Positions 14,150-23,999 of a stretch of 64,000 nucleotides of DNA are shown in pieces (the first letter of the stretch is position 1; every line of letters begins with the position of its first letter). Under the pieces are notes generated by a model. The model was not told where the DNA came from and ran no database searches. It saw only the letters and a list, made by a program, of their open reading frames with translations. The stretch is taken from NCBI RefSeq assembly GCF_014773225.1, contig NZ_JACXAJ010000004.1:1-64000 (forward strand), read 5' to 3'. Both the position numbers and the translations under genes were made by a program. The stretch is from Pontibacter aquaedesilientis. GTDB taxonomy: Bacteria > Bacteroidota > Bacteroidia > Cytophagales > Hymenobacteraceae.

Positions 14150-15262
14150 ATGACTGAAAGGTTCCTTCTCCTCAATGGCAAGAAGTTCTATTACGACGAA
14201 ATAGCAGCCTATTCTTTCCGCAACAGCATACCCCTGAACGGCTACGAGGCCAAAATCCTGGAGTTCTGCAAGGACTGGCTCAATGGCGTGCAGGAATTCC
14301 CGATCCAGACGTCCGGCTCGACTGGCACGCCCAAGCTGATCACCCTGACCCGCCGGCAACTGGAGATCAGCGCCCGCCGCACCATCCGGATACTGGGGCT
14401 TTCTGCTGACGACCATATGCTGGTATGCCTGAACACGGAGTATATTGCAGGGATGATGATGCTGGTGCGCGGGCTTCTGGCCAATATGCAGATGACTATT
14501 GTGGATCCTGTTGGCAATCCGCTGGCCCTGGTGCCGGAAGGGGAAAAAATTGACTTTGCTTCTTTTGTACCGATGCAGCTGCAAACCATTCTGCAGGATT
14601 TGCCTGAAGCCATGCAGCAGCTGAACCAAATGAAAGCCATATTGGTGGGAGGTGCCCCGGTGAGTTTTACACTGCAGCGTAGCCTGCAGCAATTGCAGGT
14701 ACCCGTCTACCATACCTACGGCATGACCGAAACCGCATCGCATATTGCCTTGCGCATGCTCAATGGCCCCCATGCGGCGGAATATTACGAGACAATGGAT
14801 GGCGTGAAAATTGGGCAGGACAGCCGGGGATGCCTCACCATTAAGGCCGACATCACCGAAAACAAAACGCTCATCACCAACGACATCGTGGAGATACTCA
14901 CTCCTACCCGATTCCGTTGGATAGGCCGTGCCGATAACACCATCAACACAGGTGGCGTGAAAGTACAGACTGAAGTGGTGGAGGTTGCCGTGTCTGAAGC
15001 ACTGGCCGCATTGGATGAAACGCCTCGCTTTTTTGTGGCCTCCCAGCCTGATGAACTGCTGGGTGAAAAGGTGATCCTGGTGCTAGAAGGCAAAAAGCTA
15101 ACCGAAGAAACCGAACTGCAGATTCAGGAAAAACTGAAAGGGCTGCTGCGCAAATTCGAGATGCCCAAAGACATTTACTACAGCTCTGCGTTTTCGGAGA
15201 CGGCCACCGGAAAAGTGTCCCGGCTGCGCACCATGCAGAAGCTAGGCCTCGAAACAGACTAA
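14150..15262 (+). CDS. menE: o-Succinylbenzoate-CoA ligase-like AMP-binding enzyme
   Basis: 370 aa, short for the acyl-adenylate family (usually 450-550), but the core is present: P-loop TSGSTGTPKLITLTRRQLEI (about 53-72), VLVGGAPV-like segment (ILVGGAPVSFTLQ), TYGMTETASHIA (about 188-199), a DIVEILTPTRFRWIGRADNTINTGGVKV hinge region, and a C-terminal lid with the catalytic Lys in ATGKVSRL. With menF and menD nearby, OSB-CoA ligase is the natural role. The short N-terminus is common to Bacteroidota versions. Confidence 0.86.
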   Translation: MTERFLLLNGKKFYYDEIAAYSFRNSIPLNGYEAKILEFCKDWLNGVQEFPIQTSGSTGTPKLITLTRRQLEISARRTIRILGLSADDHMLVCLNTEYIAGMMMLVRGLLANMQMTIVDPVGNPLALVPEGEKIDFASFVPMQLQTILQDLPEAMQQLNQMKAILVGGAPVSFTLQRSLQQLQVPVYHTYGMTETASHIALRMLNGPHAAEYYETMDGVKIGQDSRGCLTIKADITENKTLITNDIVEILTPTRFRWIGRADNTINTGGVKVQTEVVEVAVSEALAALDETPRFFVASQPDELLGEKVILVLEGKKLTEETELQIQEKLKGLLRKFEMPKDIYYSSAFSETATGKVSRLRTMQKLGLETD

Positions 15263-15312
15263 AACAGGTATAGCATTATCGCGTAGTAGGGTATAAATCA
15301 AAAAACCTGACT

Positions 15313-16185
15313 ATGCGAACTATCTCCTATTACGTTGCTGCCCTCCTCTCCGTCCTACTGCTGCCCGGCTGCAGCGGCGGGCTGTTCACGGCCAGCGCAC
15401 CTGTCACCCTGCAAGAAGCCTGGTCCAGCGACAATACCCTGCGCACACCCGAATCGGTGGTGCTAGACCGCGAACGCAACGTGCTCTACGTCTCCAACAT
15501 CAACCAGAGTGGAAAAGACCGCAAAGACGGCGATGGCTTTATATCCCGCCTCTCGTCCAATGGTGATATCGAGCAGCTGTACTGGGTTTCGGGCTTAAAC
15601 GACCCCAAAGGGATGGCGCTTCATAACAATGTGCTCTACGTGGCCGATCTCGACGAAATTGTGGCCATCGCTACCCAAACAGGTTCTATTCTCTCCCGCC
15701 ATAAGGTAGACAAGGCCCAGTCCCTCAACGACGTGACCGTGGACAATGCCGGGAACGTGTATATTTCAGACATCGGGAAAGGCGCTATTTACCAGTTCCG
15801 GAACGGACGGGTTACAAACTGGCTGGACGATACTAAACGCGAAAAACCAAACGGCTTGCTTTATGACAACAACCGCCTGGTCGTGGCATTTATGAACAGC
15901 GGCAACGTGCGCTTGCTGGATACCGACCGCAAAGATTTTTCGGATTGGGCAGACAAAATCCCGTCGGCGGACGGTATAGCGCATGCGGGAGCGGCAGGTT
16001 ATTTCGTTTCGAACTGGAATGGTGAAATATACTACGTCAACCAGGCTGGCAAAAAATGGAAAGTACTCGATACCAAAGACAGGAAGATTAACGCAGCGGA
16101 CATTTATTACTCCGAGGAAAAGCAACTGCTGTATGTGCCCACTTTCTATGACAACCGTGTGGTAGCCTACAGGGTGACCTTCTAG
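15313..16185 (+). CDS. SMP-30/NHL-like beta-propeller lipoprotein
   Basis: 290 aa. The signal peptide has a lipobox LLPGC (Cys near residue 19). The mature region is a six-bladed propeller of the SMP-30/gluconolactonase/strictosidine-synthase type: TPESVVLDRERNVLYVSNIN, DPKGMALHNNVLYVAD, LNDVTVDNAGNVYISDIGKGAIYQF, KPNGLLYDNNRLVVAF, ADGIAHAGAAGYFVSNWNG. It is presumably anchored at the outer membrane facing the periplasm. Enzymatic activity is not certain, since many members are binding proteins. Confidence 0.82.
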   Translation: MRTISYYVAALLSVLLLPGCSGGLFTASAPVTLQEAWSSDNTLRTPESVVLDRERNVLYVSNINQSGKDRKDGDGFISRLSSNGDIEQLYWVSGLNDPKGMALHNNVLYVADLDEIVAIATQTGSILSRHKVDKAQSLNDVTVDNAGNVYISDIGKGAIYQFRNGRVTNWLDDTKREKPNGLLYDNNRLVVAFMNSGNVRLLDTDRKDFSDWADKIPSADGIAHAGAAGYFVSNWNGEIYYVNQAGKKWKVLDTKDRKINAADIYYSEEKQLLYVPTFYDNRVVAYRVTF

Positions 16186-16278
16186 CTATGAAATATTTGA
16201 GCAAAACACGTCTCCCTGAAAATCTGGCCCGGAATCTGCATACCAGCAAGGTATAAGACCATTTACCGGGAGAGACAT

Positions 16279-16680
16279 ATGAAAATGAAACAAACCTTTG
16301 CGCTGGCTGCCTTCCTTGCTGGAGCTGCTTTCAGCGCCGCGGCCCAGGACAACTCGACACAGTTACCACCTGCGGAGCAAACCCACATCCTTATCGCGAA
16401 GCACGATACCCTGGCCCGCCTGGAAACTCTGTCGGGTATATTTCTGAACCCTACCAAGAAAGGTACTTTTGTGCTGGACTTTGAGCAGGAACTGAAAGAA
16501 GATGCACTGTTGGAGGTGAAAAACACGGCTGGCAAAACGGTGTATAAAAAGCCGGTCAGCATCGCCAAAAACACGACTGCCTGGCGCTTCGACCTGGGCA
16601 AGCTAAGACCAGACACCTATCTGATCGAGGTTAAAACTCCGGACACTAGTTACTGGACAAAGTTTAAGGTAGGAAAGTGA
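16279..16680 (+). CDS. Secreted small Ig-like protein, 133 aa
   Basis: The signal peptide ends AAAQ/DN near residue 23. The mature region resembles the beta-sandwich units found in DUF3244 or T9SS-type C-terminal domains (KKGTFVLDFEQELKEDALLEVKNTAGKTVYKKPVSIAKNT...WRFDLGKLRPDTYLIEVKT). It ends WTKFKVGK rather than with a classical T9SS sorting motif. Probably a periplasmic or surface structural protein. A repeat-rich inverted sequence follows. Confidence 0.65.
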   Translation: MKMKQTFALAAFLAGAAFSAAAQDNSTQLPPAEQTHILIAKHDTLARLETLSGIFLNPTKKGTFVLDFEQELKEDALLEVKNTAGKTVYKKPVSIAKNTTAWRFDLGKLRPDTYLIEVKTPDTSYWTKFKVGK

Positions 16681-16681
16681 C

Positions 16682-16862
16682 GGAAGTTAGAAAGTTTGGA
16701 AGTTAGAAAGTTAGTAAGTTGAGAATTTGTTGCTTAGAGGTTTTAGTGCTTTGCGGTATAGAGAATTTACCTAAACCGCGAAGCACTAAACTTTTCTAAA
16801 CTAATTAAAGCCCTTCTAAACTTCCAAACTTTCTAACTTCTCAACTTCTAAACTTCCAAACT
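16682..16862. repeat. Inverted AAGTTAGAAAG-type repeats with nested hairpin
   Basis: The left arm (16682-16725) has repeated GGAAGTTAGAAAGTTTG words; the right arm (16812-16862) has the complement AACTTCCAAACTTTCTAAC. Nested between them, TTTAGTGCTTTGCGGT (about 16741-16756) faces ACCGCGAAGCACTAAA (about 16774-16789). It lies between convergent genes and may terminate both. Confidence 0.75.
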
Positions 16863-16863
16863 C

Positions 16864-17838
16864 TCACACCTGGCTCCACTGCTGCACGACATGGTATAGC
16901 AGCGCGGCTCCGAGTTTTGCCGTGCGGTTGTCTACATCAAGCTTCGGGTTGAGCTCCACCACATCGAGCGTCAGGAGTTTGCCACTACTGATGATTTCCT
17001 GCAACAGAATAAGCGCAACCTCCGGGTGTATACCTAAGGCAGCCGGGGCGCTCACACCCGGTGCATAAGCTGCAGCGAACACATCCAGATCGATACTCAC
17101 ATACAACACATCCACCAACGCTATGAATTGCTGCAGCCGCTCCCGCAAGGCTTCATAATTGTAAACCTGCATGGCCGGTGCAAACACATAATCAGCGCCA
17201 TATTCTTTGGCCGTATTGAACAGTTTTTGTGTGTTGCCATACTGCTGTATACCTAGACACAGGTAGTTGAACTCCCGGTTATGGCCTATTAGGTCATCGG
17301 CAATTTGCAGGAAAGGCGTGCCAGATGAAGGCTGTTTCTCGTAACTGCGCAGATCAAAATGCGCGTCGAAATTGATGATACCAAGCTGTTTGTCGGCAGG
17401 AAGTGCCTGCTTTATACCTAAAAAATGTCCGTAAGCCGTTTCGTGGCCACCGCCCAACACGATCGTTTTGTAGGTATTCGTCAGTAGCGCATGTACCTTC
17501 TTGCCTAACTGCTTTTGGGCCTCTTCCAAATTCTGGTTGGTGCAATACACATCCCCGGCATCGAACAAGGCTGCGTCATCGTCCAGGTGCCAGGCAAAAG
17601 AAGCCATGGCCTGACGTAAGGTGGCAGGCCCTTGCACCGCCCCTTCCCTGCCCTGGTTGCGCCGCACACCTTCATCGCAGCAGAAACCCAGCAGCGCAAT
17701 GGCCTGCTCTGCCACTGCTGGTTCCGTTTCTTCGGTCAGGTTGAGCAATTGGATACCCTGATGCCAGCGTTTTCCCTCTTCGCCATCCAGTGCGTCTACT
17801 CTTCCTTTCCAGGTGCCGGGTTCGGTGGGTTTGTACAT
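16864..17838 (-). CDS. hutG: Formimidoylglutamase (arginase family)
   Basis: 324 aa from MYKPTEPGTWKGRVD; an upstream ATG would add 18 non-conserved residues. The ureohydrolase binuclear Mn site is visible: GGGHETAYGHFLG, NFDAHFDLR and SIDLDVFAAAYAPGVSAP. It hydrolyses N-formimino-L-glutamate to glutamate and formamide, the last step of histidine degradation. It is third in the hutU-hutI-hutG operon, with a 98-nt gap of TTAACTG-type repeats before it. Confidence 0.93.
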   Translation of the reverse strand: MYKPTEPGTWKGRVDALDGEEGKRWHQGIQLLNLTEETEPAVAEQAIALLGFCCDEGVRRNQGREGAVQGPATLRQAMASFAWHLDDDAALFDAGDVYCTNQNLEEAQKQLGKKVHALLTNTYKTIVLGGGHETAYGHFLGIKQALPADKQLGIINFDAHFDLRSYEKQPSSGTPFLQIADDLIGHNREFNYLCLGIQQYGNTQKLFNTAKEYGADYVFAPAMQVYNYEALRERLQQFIALVDVLYVSIDLDVFAAAYAPGVSAPAALGIHPEVALILLQEIISSGKLLTLDVVELNPKLDVDNRTAKLGAALLYHVVQQWSQV

Positions 17839-17936
17839 AATTTCGTTATTCGTTGATCGTTGTTCGTTTATTGGCACATTGCATCCCGACAATCACTCCA
17901 ATTGAATCTTAACTGTTAACTGCTAACTGTTAACTG

Positions 17937-19184
17937 TCAAACCTCTTTTCCCTGCTTCCATACCTTAGTTGGCTTTAGTTTGCCTTGCTGGTAAAGGATT
18001 TCCTTGTAGTTGGCTGTCGGGAATGCGATCAGGTCGGCCAGTTGGCCCTTTTGTACCGAGCCACGATCCGTTAGGTGAAGGGCTTTGGCGGCACGGGCAG
18101 TAATCGCGGCCAAGGTTTCGGCAGTGGTCAGCTTCTCGGCGGCACCCAGCAGGGCGGCCTGCAGCAGTAAGTCACCCATGGGTGCGGAACCCGGGTTCCA
18201 GTCGGTGGCAATGGCCAGGCAAAGACCGCCATCCAGCATTTTGCGGGCCGGGGCATAGTGCATCCCCAGGCCCAGCGAAGCGCCGGGCAGCACCGTTGCC
18301 ACAACTCCCGATGCCTTGAGTAAGGCGATCTCCTCGTCGCCACTGGCCTCGAGGTGGTCGGCGCTCACAGCTCCGGCTTCCGCAGCAATGCGGCTACCGC
18401 CTGTGCTGAACTGGTCGGCATGCACCGTAATTTCAAAGCCCATTTCTTTGGCGGCCAGCAAATATTCCAGCGACTCCTCCTCATTAAAGGCCGTATCTTC
18501 AATAAAAATATCAACCCGGCTAGCCAGGCCCTGTTCTTTGATCTGTGGCAGCAATACACTCACCACCTCCTCAAGATACGCTCTGGAGTCGGTATGCTCC
18601 GGTGGGCGCATGTGTGCCGCCAGACATGTAGGTATAAGGTCGATGGCATGGTGTTTATTCACCAACTGGATTGCCTCCAGCATTTTCAATTCATCATCCG
18701 TTGTCAGGCCATAGCCGCTTTTCACTTCGCAGGTGGTTACCCCTTCGGAGAGATGCCTGTCGCAGCGTTTTTTTAGCAGATCAACCAACTCTACCACAGT
18801 AGCTTCACGGGTTTTGCGCACGCTGTCAAGTATACCGCCGCCGTTTCGGGCAATTTCCAGATATGATTTTCCGGCAACACGCATGGCGTAGTCGTTGGCA
18901 CGTGAACCGGCGAAACAGATGTGGGTATGCGAATCGATCAAACCTGGCATGAGCACCATCGGCTCCTCGATCTTCTGCAAGCTGTACTGCTTCTCTTCAG
19001 CGATTTTCAGCAGTTTATCATAACTCTCCACCAGCACAATACGGCCTTCATGTACCAACACGCCGGCATTTTCCAGCACCTCAAGTGCCTCATCAGCAAT
19101 TGGCCCGGCCTCCGGCAATTCGGCCATCGTCACGATCTGGCTGAAAGGACCGATCAAGGTATGGTTTGATGTGGCTGGTTTCAT
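17937..19184 (-). CDS. hutI: Imidazolonepropionase
   Basis: 415 aa from MKPATSNHTLIG; the frame could start 8 residues earlier. Amidohydrolase fold: metal-binding GLIDSHTHICFAGSRANDYAMR (near 82), ARNGGGILDSVRKTR, KSGYGLTTDDELKML, FEITVHADQFS, and the late Asp in IATDWNPGSAPMGDLL. It opens the ring of imidazolone propionate to formiminoglutamate. It lies 45 nt downstream of hutU on the same strand. Confidence 0.95.
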   Translation of the reverse strand: MKPATSNHTLIGPFSQIVTMAELPEAGPIADEALEVLENAGVLVHEGRIVLVESYDKLLKIAEEKQYSLQKIEEPMVLMPGLIDSHTHICFAGSRANDYAMRVAGKSYLEIARNGGGILDSVRKTREATVVELVDLLKKRCDRHLSEGVTTCEVKSGYGLTTDDELKMLEAIQLVNKHHAIDLIPTCLAAHMRPPEHTDSRAYLEEVVSVLLPQIKEQGLASRVDIFIEDTAFNEEESLEYLLAAKEMGFEITVHADQFSTGGSRIAAEAGAVSADHLEASGDEEIALLKASGVVATVLPGASLGLGMHYAPARKMLDGGLCLAIATDWNPGSAPMGDLLLQAALLGAAEKLTTAETLAAITARAAKALHLTDRGSVQKGQLADLIAFPTANYKEILYQQGKLKPTKVWKQGKEV

Positions 19185-19229
19185 AGTTTTTGTTTGGGGA
19201 AATAGCACATTCTTAAATACGGGTATCGG

Positions 19230-20942
19230 TTACAAATTCAAGCCAAACTTCTCGGCGTTCTCCTGCGCGGTTTCATAGCCAGCGTCCGCATGACGGAAAA
19301 TACCCATAGCCGGGTCGTTGTGCAACACACGGCTCAAGCAACGGTCGGCACGCTCGGTACCGTCAGCCAGGATCACCATGCCTGCATGCTGGGAGTAACC
19401 TATACCTACACCACCACCATGATGGAACGACACCCAGGTGGCACCACCCGCCGTGTTCGACATCAGGTTAAGCAATGGCCAGTCAGACACAGCATCAGAT
19501 CCATCGAGCATACCTTCGGTTTCGCGGTAAGGGGAAGCCACAGAGCCACAGTCCAGGTGATCACGGCCAATCACGATCGGCGCTTTCACTTTACCGTCGC
19601 GCACCAGTTGGTTGAACATTAATCCTGCTTTCTCGCGCTCGCCCATACCCAGCCAGCAAATGCGGCAAGGCAGCCCCTGGAAAGCCACTTTCTCTTTGGC
19701 CTCATCCAGCCACTTGATCATGTGCGTATTTTCCGGGAACAGTGCTTTCAAGGCCTCGTCCGTCACGCGAATATCTTCCGGATCGCCTGAAAGGGCTGCC
19801 CAGCGGAACGGTCCTTTGCCTTCGCAGAAAAGGGGGCGCATGTATTCCGGTACGAAGCCCGGTATGTTGAAGGCGTTTTTTTCACCGCCCTGCTGGGCGA
19901 ACTCACGCAGGTTGTTGCCATAGTCGAAGGTGCGGCTGCCGCGCTTCTGGAGCTCCAGCATAAAGCCCACATGACGGGCCATACTCTTGAGTGAACGGGC
20001 CTTGTATGCCTGCGGATCGCTTTCGCGCAGCGCCCTGGCTTCTTCCAGCGTCAGACCGTTCGGCACGTAACCGTTGATAGGGTCATGCGCCGAGGTTTGA
20101 TCGGTAAGTATCTCTGGTGTAATGTTATCCTGGATCAGTTTTTCCAGCACATCACCAATGTCACCTACCAGTCCGATAGAAATGGCCTCTCCTTTCTCCT
20201 TCGCTTCCAAAGCCCAACGCTTGGCCTCTTCGTAGTCGTAGGTCATCTTATCAATGTAGCGGGTTTCGAGGCGCTTCTTGATGCGCTCCGGATCCACGTC
20301 CACACCCAGGAAGGTGGCACCCGCAATGGTAGCTGCCAATGGCTGCGCACCGCCCATGCCACCCAGACCGCCGGTAACGAGCAGCTTGTGGCGCAGGTCA
20401 TCGTTGAAGTGGATTCTGCCACAGGCAGCAAAAGTCTCATACGTTCCCTGGAGTATACCTTGCGTCCCGATGTAGATCCAGCTACCGGCCGTCATCTGCC
20501 CATACATCATCAGGCCGCGTTCACGCAACTCGTTGAAGTGCTCCCAAGTAGCCCAATGCGGCACCAGGTTGGAGTTGGCGATAAGCACACGCGGCGCTTC
20601 GGCATGGCTGCGCACCTTGCCCACCGGCTTGCCCGATTGCACCAGCAGACTCTCGTCTTCCTCCAGGTTCAGCAAAACCTCAATGATCTTCTGGGCATCC
20701 GCCACAGTGCGGGCCGCCTGGCCTATACCCCCGTATACCACCAATCGGCTTGGGTCCTCAGCTACTTCGTCGGTCAGGTTGTTGAGGAACATGCGCAGGG
20801 CCGCCTCCGACTGCCAGTTTTTGGCATTCAGTTCCGGACCTGTTGGCGGAATATAAGTGGGGTGGTTGGCGTATTTCTGGATGAACTCACTCACTGTCAG
20901 GTTGGAGCGAAGTACGGTGGTTGTTTCGGTGGTGCTATTCAT
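19230..20942 (-). CDS. hutU: Urocanate hydratase
   Basis: 570 aa, full length. NAD-dependent hydration of urocanate to imidazolone propionate. Seen: [25 protein letters not shown], the dinucleotide-binding [33 protein letters not shown] with the conserved Cys, and [20 protein letters not shown]. It is first of the operon. Histidine ammonia-lyase (hutH), which makes urocanate, is not in the window. Confidence 0.96.
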   Translation of the reverse strand: MNSTTETTTVLRSNLTVSEFIQKYANHPTYIPPTGPELNAKNWQSEAALRMFLNNLTDEVAEDPSRLVVYGGIGQAARTVADAQKIIEVLLNLEEDESLLVQSGKPVGKVRSHAEAPRVLIANSNLVPHWATWEHFNELRERGLMMYGQMTAGSWIYIGTQGILQGTYETFAACGRIHFNDDLRHKLLVTGGLGGMGGAQPLAATIAGATFLGVDVDPERIKKRLETRYIDKMTYDYEEAKRWALEAKEKGEAISIGLVGDIGDVLEKLIQDNITPEILTDQTSAHDPINGYVPNGLTLEEARALRESDPQAYKARSLKSMARHVGFMLELQKRGSRTFDYGNNLREFAQQGGEKNAFNIPGFVPEYMRPLFCEGKGPFRWAALSGDPEDIRVTDEALKALFPENTHMIKWLDEAKEKVAFQGLPCRICWLGMGEREKAGLMFNQLVRDGKVKAPIVIGRDHLDCGSVASPYRETEGMLDGSDAVSDWPLLNLMSNTAGGATWVSFHHGGGVGIGYSQHAGMVILADGTERADRCLSRVLHNDPAMGIFRHADAGYETAQENAEKFGLNL

Positions 20943-21064
20943 AGTTGATCTTGTCGTGTAATCCTGTTCAATATTCTTAAAAAAAGAGCAAAAAGGATAA
21001 TAAAATCATCCTTAATTTCGGCTGACCGTTTCCCCTGCATCTTTAACCATAAACTGTATTCCAC

Positions 21065-21685
21065 ATGTTCCATCTGCCCATAACTTCCCTCCAAGCACAT
21101 TTCGGAGACATCGACATCTACCTTTTTGACCAGTTGCTGAAAGGCCGTATACAGAAGGGAATGAAGCTACTGGATGCCGGTTGCAGTACGGGAAGAAACC
21201 TGCCTTACCTGTTGAAAGCGGGCGTGAAGGTACACGGAGTGGATCTATCGGTGGATGCAGTACGGCAAGTACGTGAACTGGCCTCCGAACTGGCTCCTAC
21301 CTTGCCTGCCGACAATTTTGTAACAGCTGATCTGGAGCAGCTGCCATTTGAAAGTGATAAGTTTGAGGTGATCCTGTGCAGCGCCGTGCTGCACTTTGCC
21401 CGCAGTGAGGCGCATTTCCAGGGTATGGTGCAGGAACTCTGGCGGGTACTCCAGCCAGGCGGTATGCTATTTTGCCGTTTCGGTACAACCATTGGCTTAG
21501 CGGGAAAGCTGGAACAATTGGAAGGCCGTTTCCACCGCATGCCGCATGGACCGGTGTGGTTTCTGGCTGATGAAGCCTTGCTCTCGGAATTGGAAAAACA
21601 ACTGACCGCCACACGACTTGAACCATTGAAAACGGTGCTCGTGGAACAGGAACGCAGTATGACGACTTGGGTGCTAAGAAAGTAG
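21065..21685 (+). CDS. Class I SAM-dependent methyltransferase
   Basis: 206 aa, Methyltransf_11 type. Motif I is LLDAGCSTGRNLPYLLKAG (about 37-55), followed by VHGVDLS, DLEQLPFESDKFEVILCSAVLHFA, and LWRVLQPGGMLFCRFG. The substrate is unknown. It is a single gene divergent from hutU with 122 nt between; the strong hairpin at 21778-21820 lies beyond its stop. Confidence 0.85.
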   Translation: MFHLPITSLQAHFGDIDIYLFDQLLKGRIQKGMKLLDAGCSTGRNLPYLLKAGVKVHGVDLSVDAVRQVRELASELAPTLPADNFVTADLEQLPFESDKFEVILCSAVLHFARSEAHFQGMVQELWRVLQPGGMLFCRFGTTIGLAGKLEQLEGRFHRMPHGPVWFLADEALLSELEKQLTATRLEPLKTVLVEQERSMTTWVLRK

Positions 21686-21777
21686 CATCCGAACATACTT
21701 GGCTGAAGACATAGACCAGGCTTGTGTAAGCTCGATTTAGGTATAGCCCAAACTCCATCATTTATCAGCGACTATAA

Positions 21778-21820
21778 ACAGGAAGGGCTCCCACTTCTGT
21801 AGCGGGAGCCCTTCCTGTTT
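21778..21820. terminator. Bidirectional terminator
   Basis: ACAGGAAGGGCTCCC and its complement GGGAGCCCTTCCTGT form a 15-bp perfect stem between the convergent methyltransferase and alcohol dehydrogenase genes. Confidence 0.85.
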
Positions 21821-21833
21821 ATTAAACTAAAGC

Positions 21834-22880
21834 TTACTTCAGGCTTTCCATATCAATCACAAAGCGGTACTTCACATCGCTGCGTAGCATACGCTCATAG
21901 GCATTGTTGATCTCCTCCATCGGGATCATTTCAATGTCGGCCATAATGTTGTGCTCAGCGCAGAAGTCCAGCATTTCCTGGGTTTCAGGTATACCGCCGA
22001 TCATGGAACCAGCCAAACGCTTACGACGGGCGATCAAGCTAAACCCGGCTACCGTAGAGGGCTCTGGTGGCGCACCCAACAGGATCATGGTCCCGTCCCG
22101 CTTCAACATGGACAGGTATAGGTTGTAGTCGTGCGGGGCAGAAACCGTGTCGATAATGAAATCGAAGGAGTTGCGCAGCTGCTTGAGTGTCTCTTCGTCC
22201 TTGGTGACAGCAAAATTATGTGCGCCCAGATCATGGGCATCCTGCTTCTTGTTTGGTGAAGTACTGAGCACCGTCACATCTGCCCCCTTGGCCGCTGCGA
22301 TTTTCACAGCCATGTGCCCCAGTCCGCCGAGGCCAACGATACCGACACGGTGACCTTTGCCGATTTTCCACTGCATGATGGGCGAATAGGTTGTAATGCC
22401 GGCACAGAGCAGCGGCGCAACACGAGCCAAATCCAGGTTCTCCGGCACTTTCAAGGTATAGTTCTCATCCACCACAATCTGGGTAGAGTAACCGCCGTAG
22501 GTAATGGTTTTGTTGTCGCGCTCGTAGCTGTTGTAGGTGCCAACGTTTTGCACTTCGCAATACTGCTCCAGGCCTTCCTGGCAACTGTGGCACTCCCGGC
22601 AGGAATCCACGAAGCAGCCGACACCGGCCAGGTCGCCTTCCTTGAACTTGCTTACTTTACTGCCTACTTTGCTCACCACCCCCACAATCTCGTGGCCGGG
22701 CACAAGCGGGTACATGGCGCCACCCCATTCATTGCGCACCTGGTGCAGGTCTGAGTGGCAAACGCCACAGAATTTTATATCAATCAGCACGTCATGCTCC
22801 CCTACCTCGCGGCGCTCCAGGTTATGGGGCCCGAGTGGACTGGTAGGGTCAAATGCGGCATATGCTTTTGCTGGAATCAT
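21834..22880 (-). CDS. NAD(P)-dependent zinc alcohol dehydrogenase
   Basis: 348 aa medium-chain dehydrogenase of the cinnamyl-alcohol/YahK type. Catalytic zinc ligands lie in GVCHSD (Cys 41) and PGHE (His 63). The structural zinc Cys are at 94, 97, 100 and 108. The cofactor site is GIVGLGGLGHMAVKIAAAKGADVTVLS. It reduces aldehydes or oxidises alcohols; the physiological substrate is not evident. It is monocistronic, ending in the terminator at 21778-21820. Confidence 0.92.
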   Translation of the reverse strand: MIPAKAYAAFDPTSPLGPHNLERREVGEHDVLIDIKFCGVCHSDLHQVRNEWGGAMYPLVPGHEIVGVVSKVGSKVSKFKEGDLAGVGCFVDSCRECHSCQEGLEQYCEVQNVGTYNSYERDNKTITYGGYSTQIVVDENYTLKVPENLDLARVAPLLCAGITTYSPIMQWKIGKGHRVGIVGLGGLGHMAVKIAAAKGADVTVLSTSPNKKQDAHDLGAHNFAVTKDEETLKQLRNSFDFIIDTVSAPHDYNLYLSMLKRDGTMILLGAPPEPSTVAGFSLIARRKRLAGSMIGGIPETQEMLDFCAEHNIMADIEMIPMEEINNAYERMLRSDVKYRFVIDMESLK

Positions 22881-23011
22881 AGTTTTTTAAAGAATTTAAA
22901 ATGTAACATGTAAGAAATCAGAACAGCCCACAGCAGGGAATGTTATCATCCTACGAAATTGATTTATTTATACCTGACCAATATCAGGAAAATTCGCCTG
23001 AGAAGCAGGGT

Positions 23012-23917
23012 TTACGCGATTTCACTTCTGAACAATTCGGCAGGCACGCCTTGCACCCCGGGCTTCACGGCAAATATACCACCGCTTTGAGGATATTTTT
23101 TCAACTGCTCCGAATCGAGGCCGTCGCGTGCCGACGTGATGAAGAGTGTGGCCAGATCCTCGCCGCCGAAAGCACAGGAAGTGGTATGCGGGGCCGGAAC
23201 GGTTATTTTCTGTATCAAAGCACCCGTCTCCGTGTTCCAGCAGCCTACTGCACCACCGCCATACAAGGCAATCCAGAGATTTCCCGCTGAGTCAATGGTC
23301 ATCCCATCCGGTTTTCCCTCCGACTCCGGTATACGGATCGCGTCCCCCTGATAGCTGATCGCCCCTGTCTCATTGTCATAGGCAAATCGCTGCACTTTGC
23401 AGGTGGGCGTATCAATGAAGTACATCGTTTTCTTGTCTGCGGTCCAGACCAGGCCGTTGGAGACGGAGAGCTTATCCAGCATTTGGTGGATGCTGCCGTC
23501 CCGGTCCATGCGGTATAGCACGGCGGCTCCTTCCCTGGAGTCGAGGGCCATCGTACCCACCCAGAATCTGCCTGCGGGGTCGCATTTGCCGTCGTTGAAA
23601 CGAATATCCTTTGCCTGAAGGGGATTGGTAATACAGCGAAGCTCACCGGTTTCTGTATTGATGCGGTGTATGCCGTTTTGCAGGGCAACGAGCGCTCCAC
23701 CGCCCACAACAGGCACGACGGTACCGATACGCGCGCCAACCGGCCATACTTCATCCTGCATAGTTACAGGATCGAACACGTGGAGTTCCTTGCATTCGAT
23801 ATCTACCCAATACAGCAACTCTTCGACCGGATGCCAGATAGCCCCCTCTCCCAACGTAGCCCTGGCGTCGAGTACCAGACTGGCATCCATTTCGGTGTTC
23901 TGCTTCGGTTTGCTCAT
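23012..23917 (-). CDS. SMP-30/gluconolactonase family protein
   Basis: 301 aa, cytoplasmic (no signal peptide). Regucalcin-type propeller with LGEGAIWHPVEELLYWVDIE (metal-binding Glu), FNDGKCDPAGRFWVGTM, VSNGLVWTADKKTMYFIDT and KPDGMTIDSAGNLWIALYGGG, which carry the conserved Asn and Asp metal ligands. Sugar-lactone hydrolysis is the likely activity. It follows the cytochrome gene on the same strand, with a 16-bp hairpin between them. Confidence 0.88.
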   Translation of the reverse strand: MSKPKQNTEMDASLVLDARATLGEGAIWHPVEELLYWVDIECKELHVFDPVTMQDEVWPVGARIGTVVPVVGGGALVALQNGIHRINTETGELRCITNPLQAKDIRFNDGKCDPAGRFWVGTMALDSREGAAVLYRMDRDGSIHQMLDKLSVSNGLVWTADKKTMYFIDTPTCKVQRFAYDNETGAISYQGDAIRIPESEGKPDGMTIDSAGNLWIALYGGGAVGCWNTETGALIQKITVPAPHTTSCAFGGEDLATLFITSARDGLDSEQLKKYPQSGGIFAVKPGVQGVPAELFRSEIA

Positions 23918-23952
23918 AGCGGAATTGTGGGTACTTGTCAGGTATAAAAATG

Positions 23953-23988
23953 ACTGTCCCTATACCTTGGCTAAGGTATAGGGACAGT
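23953..23988. terminator. 16-bp perfect hairpin containing the iterated word
   Basis: ACTGTCCCTATACCTT (23953-23968) and AAGGTATAGGGACAGT (23973-23988) pair perfectly around a 4-nt loop. It sits between the cytochrome gene and the SMP-30 gene, so it may terminate or attenuate transcription between them. Confidence 0.7.
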
Positions 23989-23999
23989 TTGGGAAACAA

